This document shows, piece after piece, positions 17,454 through 25,852 of a stretch of DNA of 64,000 nucleotides. Source of the DNA: Pseudomonas triticicola (GTDB lineage Bacteria; Pseudomonadota; Gammaproteobacteria; Pseudomonadales; Pseudomonadaceae); the NCBI RefSeq assembly GCF_019145375.1, contig NZ_JAHSTX010000001.1, positions 2,951,001 through 3,015,000 on the forward strand, read 5' to 3'. Every line of letters begins with the position of its first letter. Positions within the stretch are counted from its first letter, which is position 1. Made by a program: the position numbers and the translations under genes. Below the pieces are notes generated by a model that was not told the DNA's origin, made no database searches, and saw only the letters and a list, made by a program, of their open reading frames with translations.

Positions 17454-18113
17454 GTGCGTCATGGAGAAAGCGCAGCCAATGCCGGTGCAGCCACCCTTGA
17501 TCACGCAAGTATCCCGCTCACCGAAAAAGGCATTGAACAAGCTAAACGAGTGGCGCAATCCGTCGGCCGCGCACCTGATTTAATCGTCACCTCCCCTTTC
17601 TCAAGGGCTCGAGCGAGCGCGGATGCGACCATCTCCATATTCCCTGATGCTCCATTTGAGATATGGCAAATCGAGGAGTTCACCTACCTAGATCCGACCA
17701 GGTGCATGAACACTACCGTAGGGCAACGGAAGGCATGGGTCGAACAGTATTGGGCGAACGCAGATCCGTCCTATATTGATGGAGAAGGTGCTGAGTCGTT
17801 TCTGGGGTTTGTTGGCCGCGCACGATCATTCCTAGATCGCCTCTCCACTCACCCGGCGCAAGACATCCTAGTCTTTTCGCACGGGCAATTTCTCAATGCG
17901 GTAGCTTGGCTCATCGAGCGTAAGCCACTCCTGGTTGATGCCCAAGCGATGATCGAGTGGCGCAAGTACGAGATCGATAATCACGTTTCTAATGGCTGTG
18001 GGTATGTCGTGGCCCGTGCTCTAGGCGATTCCTCGTGGTCAGTGAATGCTCCAGTCGACATAGATGGCGTGGTTAATCTCAACAATCTCCGAGCAAGGTC
18101 TCCTATGCCATGA
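17454..18113 (+). CDS. Histidine phosphatase family protein with a damaged start, 219 aa
   Basis: A phosphoglycerate-mutase-like phosphohydrolase: the RHG motif (VRHGESAAN) holds the phosphorylated His, TSPFSRARASA carries the second Arg, and FSHGQFLNAVAW carries the second catalytic His. The natural start appears to be ATG 17436, with AGG about 8 nt upstream, giving M-x-NVRLVRHGES as usual in the family. However, codon 2 is TAG (17439-17441). Translation must therefore begin at GTG 17454, cutting the first beta strand down to its last residue, or the gene is inactive. It overlaps the exonuclease copy 2 start by 4 bp (ATGA at 18110), so the two formed an operon. The substrate is unknown. The family is sure; activity is doubtful. 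Confidence 0.75.
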   Translation: MRHGESAANAGAATLDHASIPLTEKGIEQAKRVAQSVGRAPDLIVTSPFSRARASADATISIFPDAPFEIWQIEEFTYLDPTRCMNTTVGQRKAWVEQYWANADPSYIDGEGAESFLGFVGRARSFLDRLSTHPAQDILVFSHGQFLNAVAWLIERKPLLVDAQAMIEWRKYEIDNHVSNGCGYVVARALGDSSWSVNAPVDIDGVVNLNNLRARSPMP

Positions 18114-18722
18114 GCATCGAAGCAAAGCTCCTTCAACTCCAAGCAGTCCAAAACCTCCTCGCGCCATACCGCTATCTCTATTGCGTAGACCTCGAGGCAA
18201 CCTGTGATGACGTTGGCGCGTCGGAATCCCCACGGCCGCTCGCGGTCGTCCCTGATCAGATGGAAACGATCGAAATTGCTTAGTGGTGATCGATCTGGAA
18301 AAGCTTGAGGTCGTCGACGAGTTCCAGCGGTTCGTCCGCCCTCGGATCAATCCCGTACTCACCGACTTCTGCAAGCAGCTGACATCCATTCAACAAGCGG
18401 ATGTGGACGGCGCAAGCACCTACGCGGAGGTTGGCCAGGAGCTGGAAGCTTTCATTGCCCAATATCCAGATGCTGCTTGGGCGTCTTGGGGTGACTATGG
18501 TGCAAGGCAGCTGGAGCGCGATGCTGGATTAGCTTGCCCTCCTCTGCTCTCCGCTCTGCAGCATTTCAACGTCAAGAAATGGCATAAAGGCCTATACGAT
18601 GATCAGCCAAAAAGTCTGAAGCAGGCGGTCGAATCGTTAGGCTATTTTGGCAAGGTACTTATCATCGGGGTATCGACGATGCGAGAGATGTAGCGTTGAT
18701 CGTCAAAGAAATACTGGACTAA
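18110..18722 (+). pseudogene. DEDDh 3'-5' exonuclease pseudogene, copy 2 (two frameshifts)
   Basis: Nearly identical in layout to the intact gene at 23616-24227 but with two one-base deletions. The first, near 18279, creates TAG at 18281; the second, near 18641-18650, changes the end so that the HRGIDDAR motif is lost. Between them 120 codons stay readable, and the second-motif segment reads GDYGARQL, not the intact copy's GDYDARQL. The first active-site motif (VDLEA) is intact. A 35-base stretch around the start (ATGCCATGAGCATCGAAGC...) is shared with copy 4. Translation of the 5' piece would be coupled to the phosphatase gene. Confidence 0.8.
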
Positions 18723-18809
18723 TAACGAGCCGGGCCATAGCCCCGAAGCGGCGATTACACCCTACACGGAAAAAGCTGACCCCAGTGTCCGGAGTCCTGT
18801 CACCATGAT

Positions 18810-18952
18810 CATTCAAGGCCTCGGGTGGCTTATTATTCAATCGATCAGCCGCCTCCGTGTTGGTGACTGGGTCTAAAACCTCGTGCCTCTTTGCATCATC
18901 GGGCGCCCATGCGTTCCAGCAGCGGTTTATTGTCTTCTTCAAGAGTCGCCAT
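18810..18952 (-). pseudogene. Decayed copy of the small convergent gene at 24331-24519
   Basis: ATG 18952 gives MATLEEDNKPLLERMGAR then a stop. After a frameshift the line continues with PDDAKRHEVL and EAADRLNNK, matching LPDDAHKLEVV and ESADRFIEA of the intact gene. It lies in the same place and direction relative to exonuclease copy 2 as the intact gene does to copy 4, so the two genes were duplicated together. Confidence 0.5.
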
Positions 18953-18963
18953 GCACAAAAAGC

Positions 18964-19353
18964 TTAATCCGCTTGCGCTGCATCTGAAGCTATAGCCCCG
19001 CCCTTGAACCTGAACTTCCTTTTACTCACTCGGCGTCCGGATCCCCCTGCACCTAGGTTGAACGCCTCACCTGAAGCCTCGAGCCCCATATGCCCCTTCC
19101 CTGAATAATCGTAAAACTCAGTCATTTCCACTTCTTCGGCAGTTTCGATGCGTTTGGCGATGGCGAGCTCTTGGGCGACCCTAGCCTGTGCCTCCGACAT
19201 TCGCATTTCAACTTCTTCTCGTTCTGCTATGCGACGCAGTTCGCCTATCTCCACGGCATCCCCGCTTGTATCGACTTGCTGACTGAACTTTCTGATCAGG
19301 AAATCGGTAGGACTGTTGATGAATTTGAGCGTTTCCAAAGTAATATCGAGCAT
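18964..19353 (-). CDS. Hypothetical coiled-coil protein with Gly-rich tail, 129 aa
   Basis: The start at ATG 19353 has GGAG 7 nt upstream; an upstream in-frame codon at 19407 does not. Residues about 1-30 are hydrophobic/amphipathic (ITLETLKFINSPTDFLIRKF). Residues 30-75 form a strongly charged, probable coiled coil (ELRRIAEREEVEMRMSEAQA). A second helix (AKRIETAEEVEM) follows, then an acidic turn and a Gly-rich, basic C-terminus (NLGAGGSGRRVSKRKFRFKG). The pattern of a membrane-associated N-terminus with a coiled coil is seen in small regulatory or adaptor proteins, but I do not recognise this family. It stands alone between two exonuclease relics on the other strand. The intact frame and good start suggest it is still functional. 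Confidence 0.55.
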   Translation of the reverse strand: MLDITLETLKFINSPTDFLIRKFSQQVDTSGDAVEIGELRRIAEREEVEMRMSEAQARVAQELAIAKRIETAEEVEMTEFYDYSGKGHMGLEASGEAFNLGAGGSGRRVSKRKFRFKGGAIASDAAQAD

Positions 19354-19462
19354 TCGTAGTCTCCGAGAACCATGTGCTTGGTATTCAGGGTGCGCCACGC
19401 ACACCAATAACGAAGTATCGGCCGACGCTACGGCCTCTTGAGCGAAGTCATTCTCAGCACTG

Positions 19463-19620
19463 CAGATTTACGGACTGAAGAGTCTTAAGCAAACAGTAGA
19501 GTCGTTGGCTTGGTTTGGCACGGCACATCTCATCGAGGGATAGACGATGCGAGAAATGTTGCTCCCATCATTTAGGAAATGTTGGCTGACTGAGCCGAGC
19601 CTTAGGCCGAAGGAGGGATA
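19463..19620 (+). pseudogene. Exonuclease gene fragment, copy 3 (3' end only)
   Basis: Matches the last 35 codons and the downstream hairpin of the intact exonuclease gene: AAGAGTCTTAAGCAAAC, GAGTCGTTGGC, GACGATGCGAGAAATGT and then GAGCCGAGCCTTAGGCCGAAG. The 5' three quarters are gone. The rest of 19621-19915 contains no gene I can support. Confidence 0.6.
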
Positions 19621-19915
19621 GCTGCAATCAATTCCAGCTGCCACCACTGAGTGACCGCACGATCAAGCACATCGTAGCGCCCGCTTAACCATTGACCGAT
19701 TCGACCAAGGACTGCTTCTTCTTCAGGCTGCTAATCCTTAAGGGCGATTTTTCCTAGACAGATCACAAAGCTATGCTAACTTTGAAAAAATCGATTTCCT
19801 GGATCGAGCGGTCGGTTCGCAATAGGCCATGGGCCTCAGGTTGTCATGATCTACTCCGTAGGCATTCGACAATAGTCAGAGGGCAGCCGACACCCTGACG
19901 CATTGGAGAAATGCC

Positions 19916-20962
19916 ATGCGCTTTCCGATCTACACCTTCGATCTAACTCCAAAACGCCGATTCAAACGTATTGCAAACGTGCTTCGGCGTCACTGGCCTA
20001 TCGCTAACGATATCAGCCTCATGACCGCGCAAGAGATTCTGGCTCGAGGGCTGGGCTATCGCGATTTTCACGATGTGTCGCAATCTTCAGAAAATTGCTC
20101 GCAGGATGCACCTGTCCCTACTCTTCCAGAGGTAAGGGACAACGTCAGCACATCTATTTTTCAGTTTCTCAAATCAGGCAACGTCGCAGGTATCGACGAC
20201 AGTGATATCGAGGGTTTGGTCATGTTATTGCCGCTGCATGAACTTCTGGCTTTCCGAAGCTTCAGGCAAGGGCAAACGGCTGACATAGGGAAGACACATA
20301 GCCATGGTTCGAAAGTGCGTTCAAGGCAAAAATCAGCAGGAGCGGCTCGAGGCGTAATTCACGAAGCATCAGATGCTGATGGTATTGTGGCCTCGGACTC
20401 CACGCCTTTCGACGAATCAAAAAAAATTCTGAATGAACATGAGCTTGATGCCATCGCGGAGGTAGTCCACCGCAAAGCCATCCTTCGTGATCAAATCTTG
20501 TGTTCGGTGCTGCTCTCCGGTATCCGACAATCTGAATTACTCCGGCTCAGAGTCGAAAACTTAAGCTACACCAATCATAAGGTGATGCTGGACTTACCAT
20601 CCACCAGAGCAGACTCGAACCAACACCGAAGCATTTCGACTCCTATCGATGCAGGGTTAGTTCATAGGTACATTGAAAGAAATGCGTTATCTCAGGGAGA
20701 TTACCTGTTTCCATCCAGCAAGAACGCTAGCTATCCAATGACCACTTTTGAATTAAATAAAATTTTGCGCTCTTGGTTATTGGAAGCACAAATTGATCCA
20801 ACGGACGTATCAGTTAATGCAATGCGACTTTCCGTGATCGTTCGATTCATCCGAGCTATTACAGAGTCAACGCAGGCAACCATGGACAATTTGGTCGGCC
20901 ATATCCCTCCCAAAAAGTCGCGCTATTATTACTCTTCGCCAAATAAGAAGCCGAGAGCATAA
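19916..20962 (+). CDS. Tyrosine-recombinase-like protein with altered active site, 348 aa
   Basis: The C-terminal half (about 170-348) is a tyrosine recombinase fold: Arg204 in SGIRQSELLRLRVENL, an HxxR box in which His is replaced by Asn (N301-AM-R304), His329 in VGHIPPK, and a Tyr triplet at 337-339 (SRYYYSS) for the nucleophile. The N-terminal 60 residues (ISLMTAQEILARGLGYRDFHDV) resemble a short helical domain found in several Pseudomonas accessory proteins, and residues 115-170 look like a linker. Asn in place of the catalytic His is unusual and may mean reduced activity or a partner-dependent enzyme. No excisionase or second recombinase adjoins it. It lies in the decayed part of the island, so it may be a stranded integrase. 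Confidence 0.7.
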   Translation: MRFPIYTFDLTPKRRFKRIANVLRRHWPIANDISLMTAQEILARGLGYRDFHDVSQSSENCSQDAPVPTLPEVRDNVSTSIFQFLKSGNVAGIDDSDIEGLVMLLPLHELLAFRSFRQGQTADIGKTHSHGSKVRSRQKSAGAARGVIHEASDADGIVASDSTPFDESKKILNEHELDAIAEVVHRKAILRDQILCSVLLSGIRQSELLRLRVENLSYTNHKVMLDLPSTRADSNQHRSISTPIDAGLVHRYIERNALSQGDYLFPSSKNASYPMTTFELNKILRSWLLEAQIDPTDVSVNAMRLSVIVRFIRAITESTQATMDNLVGHIPPKKSRYYYSSPNKKPRA

Positions 20963-21587
20963 GGCATCAACGGGAGGGGCCAAGCTTCTGTCAAATGAGG
21001 CTCGGTCGCTCCCAAGTCGCCCTGCTTCGGTAAAAAATTACTCGCCGAGCCAGCGGCATTCGAATCAGCTACTTACCATAGCCGAAAGGGTTTGAGGTAG
21101 TAACAGTAGATGGGTTCCACCATCAGACGTGGAACCCATGCGTAGCCAGGCCAATCTGCCCGAAACAGCGACCTCCCCGTTAACGCCACTTCATACCGCA
21201 GCGTAGCTATGGGCAGGCGATAACTCGAGCTCAGAATGATTTGAACACAGCCTCCCTTCTCACTGCCCTCGAGGCCTGCTAGGTGCTGACGGCGCCGCGC
21301 TGGGCAAACGCATCATGATGCGAAGCTCCATCCAATCATAGAATGAGATCTACCACGGCCTCATGCCAGCGAAGACTAACAATTTGCAGTTCATGCTCTT
21401 CAATCACAGTGACTCCCTAGGCTATCGCTAGGACGACGGATCTCAAATTCGCGGCACGATCTCGGATAGCGTGCCGGAAACAATTCCGACGATCTGCTTA
21501 AAGTTTAATAACGTAACTTTCACAAGCGCTTTTTCGCTTCGAAGATGCCAAATATGAAATGGCTCGCCGGATAAAGATGAGGCGTCA
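20963..21587. other. 625-bp intergenic region without supported genes
   Basis: All frames are interrupted by stops. The composition is mixed and looks like decayed coding DNA. No inverted-repeat ends, terminator or RNA gene could be made out. Confidence 0.4.
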
Positions 21588-22295
21588 TTAACTCTTAAGC
21601 GGATAACTTACATAACTACATATTAGCTGCGAAATGATTGGCTCTTGTACATAAGCGACCATCGCACTCAATAGAGTCATACCAATTAATGTTGAAAGGG
21701 TCGCACGAACCCAACCAAAGTTATGCACTGAACGCTGCATTTTAGCGATGGCAAAACCGATGAACATTACATAACCGATCAGGACTATAGTATCGGACGT
21801 CTTTGCCATTGAGCTTTGCTGGATTGCCGCCGAGACCGCCTCGTCATAGCTAAAAGCGTTGCAACTCTGCGCCATAGCTTTAAAACGCGCACCCAAAGCT
21901 GGCATTTCGAATAACTTTAGTACCACCAGCCAACCCGAGACGTAAAAGAATGTGTTAACGCTGACCAATATCTCCCGGTCACTTCTCAGTAGTCGAGATC
22001 CTATAGCAAAGCAAACCCCGTAGAACGCAACGAGGAGCCAGTTCATCATTGTCATCACGCCCGCAAATTCAAGATTTGGAGTAATGCCGGCAGACCGGGA
22101 CGCTGGCAGCCCTAGAACCCCCAAGCCAATCGCCACGAAGATGCCGAAGAGCCAAGCATTTGCGCAAACTCCCTTGCGATCTCTCATGATCGCGAAAAAT
22201 GATGAATTCGACTGAATGAGCTCCCGCGCGTCTTGGGCTGACGCGCACAAGGCTGGCCAAATCTTTTCCAAGAAAAACCCTATTATTTTTTCCAT
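21588..22295 (-). CDS. Yip1-like multi-pass membrane protein, 235 aa
   Basis: Four or five hydrophobic segments are visible: ANAWLFGIFVAIGLGVLGL, MTMMNWLLVAFYGVCFAIG, TFFYVSGWLVVLKL, IVLIGYVMFIGFAIA and LIGMTLLSAMVAYV. An amphipathic N-terminal helix precedes them. The arrangement resembles the Yip1/YIPF-like family of small bacterial inner-membrane proteins. The sequence gives no enzymatic clue. The start ATG 22295 is followed by a lysine/glutamate pair typical of cytoplasmic N-termini. It stands alone, convergent with nothing, and upstream of it lies about 260 bp of non-coding DNA shared with the pentapeptide gene's 3' side. Role unknown. Confidence 0.55.
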   Translation of the reverse strand: MEKIIGFFLEKIWPALCASAQDARELIQSNSSFFAIMRDRKGVCANAWLFGIFVAIGLGVLGLPASRSAGITPNLEFAGVMTMMNWLLVAFYGVCFAIGSRLLRSDREILVSVNTFFYVSGWLVVLKLFEMPALGARFKAMAQSCNAFSYDEAVSAAIQQSSMAKTSDTIVLIGYVMFIGFAIAKMQRSVHNFGWVRATLSTLIGMTLLSAMVAYVQEPIISQLICSYVSYPLKS

Positions 22296-22553
22296 CTTCT
22301 AACTTCCCTTAACTTCAATGACCATTCACTCAATATCTGATGATCGAATCCTTGCCCTCTCATCTCGAACAGCCGGAGTTGAAATAGGCGCGAGGACAGA
22401 GCATCATTTCAGAGCGATACTCAGTTTTTATACTAGCGTTGGGAATATTCGCTTGCGAAGCGCTCCCGTTCTTTAATCGCATCACCTCAACGCTTGCCCC
22501 CACTCACCCGAATCTATGCGCATGAGCGGGGTACCACGTTTAGAGGCTACAGT

Positions 22554-23381
22554 TTAGTCTTCGTCGTCTGGTGACCAAGGGACTACACCCTGAGGGCCAA
22601 CGTCCCAGTTGTGATAGAGAACTTCACCGCTCAAAAATGCCCCAGTGGTATCGGTGAATTCGCAGTCATGGATATTCGCATTGCGTAGATCAGCTCCGAG
22701 CACTTTAGCCCCTTTAAAGCAGGCTCCCCTCAGATAGGCCCCTCGAAAATCAATGCCTCGCAAATCTGCATAGCTAAAATCGGTTTCCCATCCGTAGGCG
22801 CCAGGCTGAATCACTGGATCAACAGTAATGCTGTAGAACTTTGCATCACTGAAGTTGCTGTGGCTTGCCTTTTGTACGTCGTGGAACCAGTCGTAGTGCA
22901 CGAGGCTTCCGGGCGCCTGCAGGTAGCTGAAATCAGGGACTTTCAAGCGTTTGAGTACGCGACGAATTCTGCTAAACAGCAACGAGCTGAAATGAAATCC
23001 GCTGAAATCGACGCCCCGCTTATCTGCAGCAGATGCAAGTGGTACTTGGTCACGAAGACATTCAACAAGCGCATCGAATTGCAACAAGAATCGCGCCCTT
23101 CGGAATCCGCCTTCATATGGCTTCCGCCAAAACCCTTGAGACGCACAGTGATCCGCATACCGGGATATCATCTGATCTCTAGCAGCAATTTTGGGGTATG
23201 TCAGACCATGCTCTTTGGCAATGATACGCAGGCAGGTATCACGGTTCACGGGGCGCGAACTAATCAATTGAGCACTAATTGCTCTGTCGAGCGCAGAGCG
23301 GCAGCCGCTGCGTAAATCACGATGCAAAACAGCTGCGTCTGACTTAAAAGCAGCAAGCGAAGGAGTGTCAGGGAATTTCAT
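22554..23381 (-). CDS. Pentapeptide-repeat protein, 275 aa
   Basis: The C-terminal part (about residues 200-252) carries tandem A(D/N)LXX repeats: DFSYADLRGIDFRGAYLRG followed by ACFKGAKVLGADLRNANIH. These build a right-handed beta helix. A second short set (GVDFSGFHFSSLLF) lies near 124-137. The N-terminal 90 residues resemble the ankyrin/helical leader of other Pseudomonas pentapeptide proteins (ITRDLRSG, ISSRPVNRDTCLRIIAKEHG). No enzymatic domain is seen. Pentapeptide proteins act as DNA mimics or scaffolds, but this one has too few repeats to call it a Qnr-like gyrase protector. The start is ATG 23381. It is divergent from the exonuclease gene, with 234 bp between. Confidence 0.8.
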   Translation of the reverse strand: MKFPDTPSLAAFKSDAAVLHRDLRSGCRSALDRAISAQLISSRPVNRDTCLRIIAKEHGLTYPKIAARDQMISRYADHCASQGFWRKPYEGGFRRARFLLQFDALVECLRDQVPLASAADKRGVDFSGFHFSSLLFSRIRRVLKRLKVPDFSYLQAPGSLVHYDWFHDVQKASHSNFSDAKFYSITVDPVIQPGAYGWETDFSYADLRGIDFRGAYLRGACFKGAKVLGADLRNANIHDCEFTDTTGAFLSGEVLYHNWDVGPQGVVPWSPDDED

Positions 23382-23615
23382 AGCCTAGCCTCTCACGATC
23401 AACGCTAAACCCTAGTATCAGTTGACCATTAAAGGTGGCGATAAGAGATGTTGGAACGACGTTGCAGAGGCTTCACCGAGCTAGGGCTGAACGCCAACGT
23501 CGATGGCGCAAATGCATATTGGAAAAAAAACTAGTGTTCGTCAAGGGCACCTACGACATGGACGCGTGCAGGTCTCGATGTATCTTGGACAAATCAGAAT
23601 CAGGACATCCATGCC

Positions 23616-24227
23616 ATGAGCATCGAAGCAAAGCTCCTTCAACTCCAATCCATCCAAAACCTCCTCGCGCCATACCGCTATCTCCATTGCGTAGACCTCG
23701 AGGCAACCTGTGATGACGTTGGTGAGTCACCAAGACCGCTTGCAATCGTTCCTGATCAGATGGAAACGATTGAAATTGGCCTGGTGGTGATCGATCTGGA
23801 AACGCTTGAAGTGGTCGACGAGTTTCAGCGGTTCATCCGCCCCCGGATCAATCCCATCCTCACTGGCTTCTGCAAGCAGCTGACATCCATTCAACAAGCG
23901 AATGTGGACGGCGCAAGCACCTATGCGGAGGTTGGCCGCGAGCTGGGAGCATTCATTGCCCGATATCCAGATGCTGCTTGGGCATCCTGGGGTGACTACG
24001 ATGCAAGGCAGCTAGAGCGCGATGCTGCATTAGCTGCGTGCCCTTCCCTGCTCTTTGGTCTGCAGCACTTCAACGTCAGGAAATGGCATAAAGGCCTCTA
24101 TGATGATCAGCCGAAAAGTCTCAAGCTAACGGTTGAGTCGTTGGGCCTGGTTTGGCAAGGCACTTATCATCGGGGTATCGACGATGCGAGGAATGTGGCG
24201 TCGATCGTGAAGGAAATGCTGGGCTAG
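23616..24227 (+). CDS. DEDDh 3'-5' exonuclease (KapD/ERI-1-like), copy 4, intact, 203 aa
   Basis: A 3'-5' exonuclease of the RNase T/ERI-1 group acting on RNA or single-stranded DNA ends with two metal ions. The DEDDh residues are all present: Asp27 and Glu29 (CVDLEAT), Asp127 or Asp129 (SWGDYDARQL), His185 (YHRGID) and Asp190 (DDARNVASI). Length and motif spacing agree with KapD-like proteins. It is the only undamaged member of four copies in the window. It is followed by a GC-rich hairpin and a convergent small gene. A GCCATGAG context at the start is kept from the ancestral phosphatase overlap, although no phosphatase gene is present here. Nothing in the sequence shows the cellular role. 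Confidence 0.88.
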   Translation: MSIEAKLLQLQSIQNLLAPYRYLHCVDLEATCDDVGESPRPLAIVPDQMETIEIGLVVIDLETLEVVDEFQRFIRPRINPILTGFCKQLTSIQQANVDGASTYAEVGRELGAFIARYPDAAWASWGDYDARQLERDAALAACPSLLFGLQHFNVRKWHKGLYDDQPKSLKLTVESLGLVWQGTYHRGIDDARNVASIVKEMLG

Positions 24228-24235
24228 AAACGAGC

Positions 24236-24250
24236 CGGGCCTTGGGCCCG
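24236..24250 (+). terminator. Hairpin downstream of the exonuclease
   Basis: CGGGCC-TTG-GGCCCG, a 6-bp GC stem, starting 8 bases after the stop codon. There is no U-run, so it is either a weak terminator or an mRNA 3' end stabiliser. Degraded versions follow copies 1, 2 and 3. Confidence 0.5.
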
Positions 24251-24330
24251 AAGATGCGACTGCCCTTCACAGGCGCAGCAGACAGAACGAATCATTCATT
24301 GAGGATCTGCGCCGTTAAGCAGCAGCCATC

Positions 24331-24519
24331 TCACCCAATGATCGGCGCCTCAATGAATCGATCAGCCGACTCCATGTAAGTGGCCAGGTCGACGATCTGT
24401 CGAAGGACAATAACTACCTCAAGCTTGTGTGCATCGTCGGGCAGCCCTATCCGTTTTAGCATCGCCTTTGCGTCTTCCTCAATCGCCGCTAGCGCATCGA
24501 TATCACTCTGCAACCTCAT
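24331..24519 (-). CDS. Small hypothetical protein, 62 aa
   Basis: ATG 24519 is preceded by AGGAGG 6 nt upstream, an excellent site that excludes the upstream in-frame start at 24561. The protein is all-helical and acidic (MRLQSDIDALAAIEEDAKAM, then LEVVIVLRQIVDLATYMESADRF). It is reminiscent of the small helical proteins common in Pseudomonas, but I know no function. It converges on the exonuclease gene, 100 bp away. A decayed copy accompanies exonuclease copy 2, so the two genes have travelled together. Confidence 0.65.
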   Translation of the reverse strand: MRLQSDIDALAAIEEDAKAMLKRIGLPDDAHKLEVVIVLRQIVDLATYMESADRFIEAPIIG

Positions 24520-24671
24520 GTCGGCCTCCTGCCAGTGTGAGATCAGAGATACATACCCCACTTCTTTAAATCACACCAGCGGGCACATTCACGGCTTCGC
24601 GATGGAGACATCGTCGACTAGCTAAACACGCCCTAGCCTTAGGCATAGCGATGGATCGGGACATCCCCGGC

Positions 24672-25157
24672 TCATGCCTGATTAGCTCTCAGGTGCTGAT
24701 ATAGGTCAGCAAGAAGCCTAGCGTCGAGTAATGCATGGTGCGGTAGCTCCGGTAGGTCGACCTCACCGAGGTCATTGCCTTCTAGGTGGCGAAAAAGATG
24801 AATCAGATTCGTGGGCTCGTTGGCCACATTGCTTGGCCATTTATCAGCCGAATCGGCCATCTGGCAGAAAAACCTCCAGTCCCAATCTGGCGCATCCGAG
24901 CAAATCTCGAGTTCTTCCTCAAAACTGTCGAGGTAAGACTTCAAAGCAGCTTGGGCGGAAGCGAGTGACCTGCCATGACGGTTTGAATCCAACTGCGGCA
25001 AGACGTTTTGAATCACGAAGTCGCTGCAGTCTTCCACTCGGTAGGTATCCATCAACTCAACGTAAAACTCCTCTCCAACCTCAGGCACTAACGCCAGAGA
25101 GATCAGCTTCGCTTCACGGTTGAGTTGAGTGAACTCACAGTCCAAAAATAGCTTCAC
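24672..25157 (-). CDS. 3'-5' exoribonuclease domain protein (Rv2179c-like), 161 aa
   Basis: A second DEDDh-type nuclease, of a different family from the KapD-like copies. The first motif is FLDCEFTQL (Asp6, Glu8) at the N-terminus, a middle Asp lies in CSDAPDWDW, and the last motif is PHHALLDARLLADLY near residues 140-154, with His and Asp in DEDDh spacing. The size fits the Rv2179c-like exoribonuclease family, which trims RNA 3' ends. The start ATG 25157 opens directly on the first beta strand, as is normal for the family. It stands alone; the nearest same-strand gene is the 62-aa protein downstream. Confidence 0.75.
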   Translation of the reverse strand: MKLFLDCEFTQLNREAKLISLALVPEVGEEFYVELMDTYRVEDCSDFVIQNVLPQLDSNRHGRSLASAQAALKSYLDSFEEELEICSDAPDWDWRFFCQMADSADKWPSNVANEPTNLIHLFRHLEGNDLGEVDLPELPHHALLDARLLADLYQHLRANQA

Positions 25158-25230
25158 CTCTTCCTCCCTGGGTATACCTGCGCCATCAGTGTACCTTTAA
25201 GAAAACGACCAAAACCCGCTGGTTTCTTTT

Positions 25231-25569
25231 ATGGTTTCAAACGACTGCACTGACGAATCTATGCCTGTCCTCACAGCGAGGGAGGTTTGCCAAGTACTGC
25301 GCGATGCAATCTTCGGGCGACGCGTGATGGTTAGGCTAAGCGCTCAGACTTGGGATGAGCTCTATGCGGGAATGTTCATAGTACAGATCGAAGGGTGGAG
25401 CATTACGATCTTCAACGATTGTGATGAGCTCGACTAATGTGAAAGGTGCATAAGCCCAGATGGCCGGCGTTGGTCGTTCGATTCAGGAGACCGGTTCGGC
25501 ACAGATCCCATTGCGCTGCTGTCTGTGTGGGAATATCAAGCACTTGAGAACCAACTGAAGAAGCTCTGA
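25231..25569 (+). pseudogene. DUF7693-family gene interrupted by TAA at codon 69
   Basis: The first 68 codons give LTAREVCQVLRDAIFGRR...YAGMFIVQIEGWSITIFNDCDELD. After TAA (25435-25437) the same frame continues for 43 codons with CERCISPDGRRWSFDSGDRF and TDPIALLSVWEYQALENQLK before TGA at 25567-25569. Both parts match the Pseudomonas DUF7693 family, where a Tyr codon normally occupies the position of the stop, so one base change (TAC/TAT to TAA) explains it. The family function is unknown. Sequencing error is possible. Confidence 0.75.
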
Positions 25570-25852
25570 AGACCAGAGCCAACAGCGAGCGAGCATTTTC
25601 GATGTATTCAAAAACTACGCCAGATCCGCTTGATACCTAGGTCGTTCCCAAACGCATAATTACGACTGAGAGCTTATTTTGCGACTTGGTTTATAAGGAC
25701 GGACGCTGGCCCAGGATCGTTCGTAATTTTCCTACCGATGCAACGACAATCAAGCCAACCCGCGAAGGTGCGGAGTTGCCGCACCACGCTTTGCTCAATG
25801 CCAGGGTTATCGCCGGCATATTTGCAGCTGTGAGCTGAGTGATCCAGCAGTG

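Noticed and set aside
22554..23381. Qnr-type quinolone-resistance protein
   Set aside because: Too few pentapeptide repeats, and a large unrelated N-terminal part.
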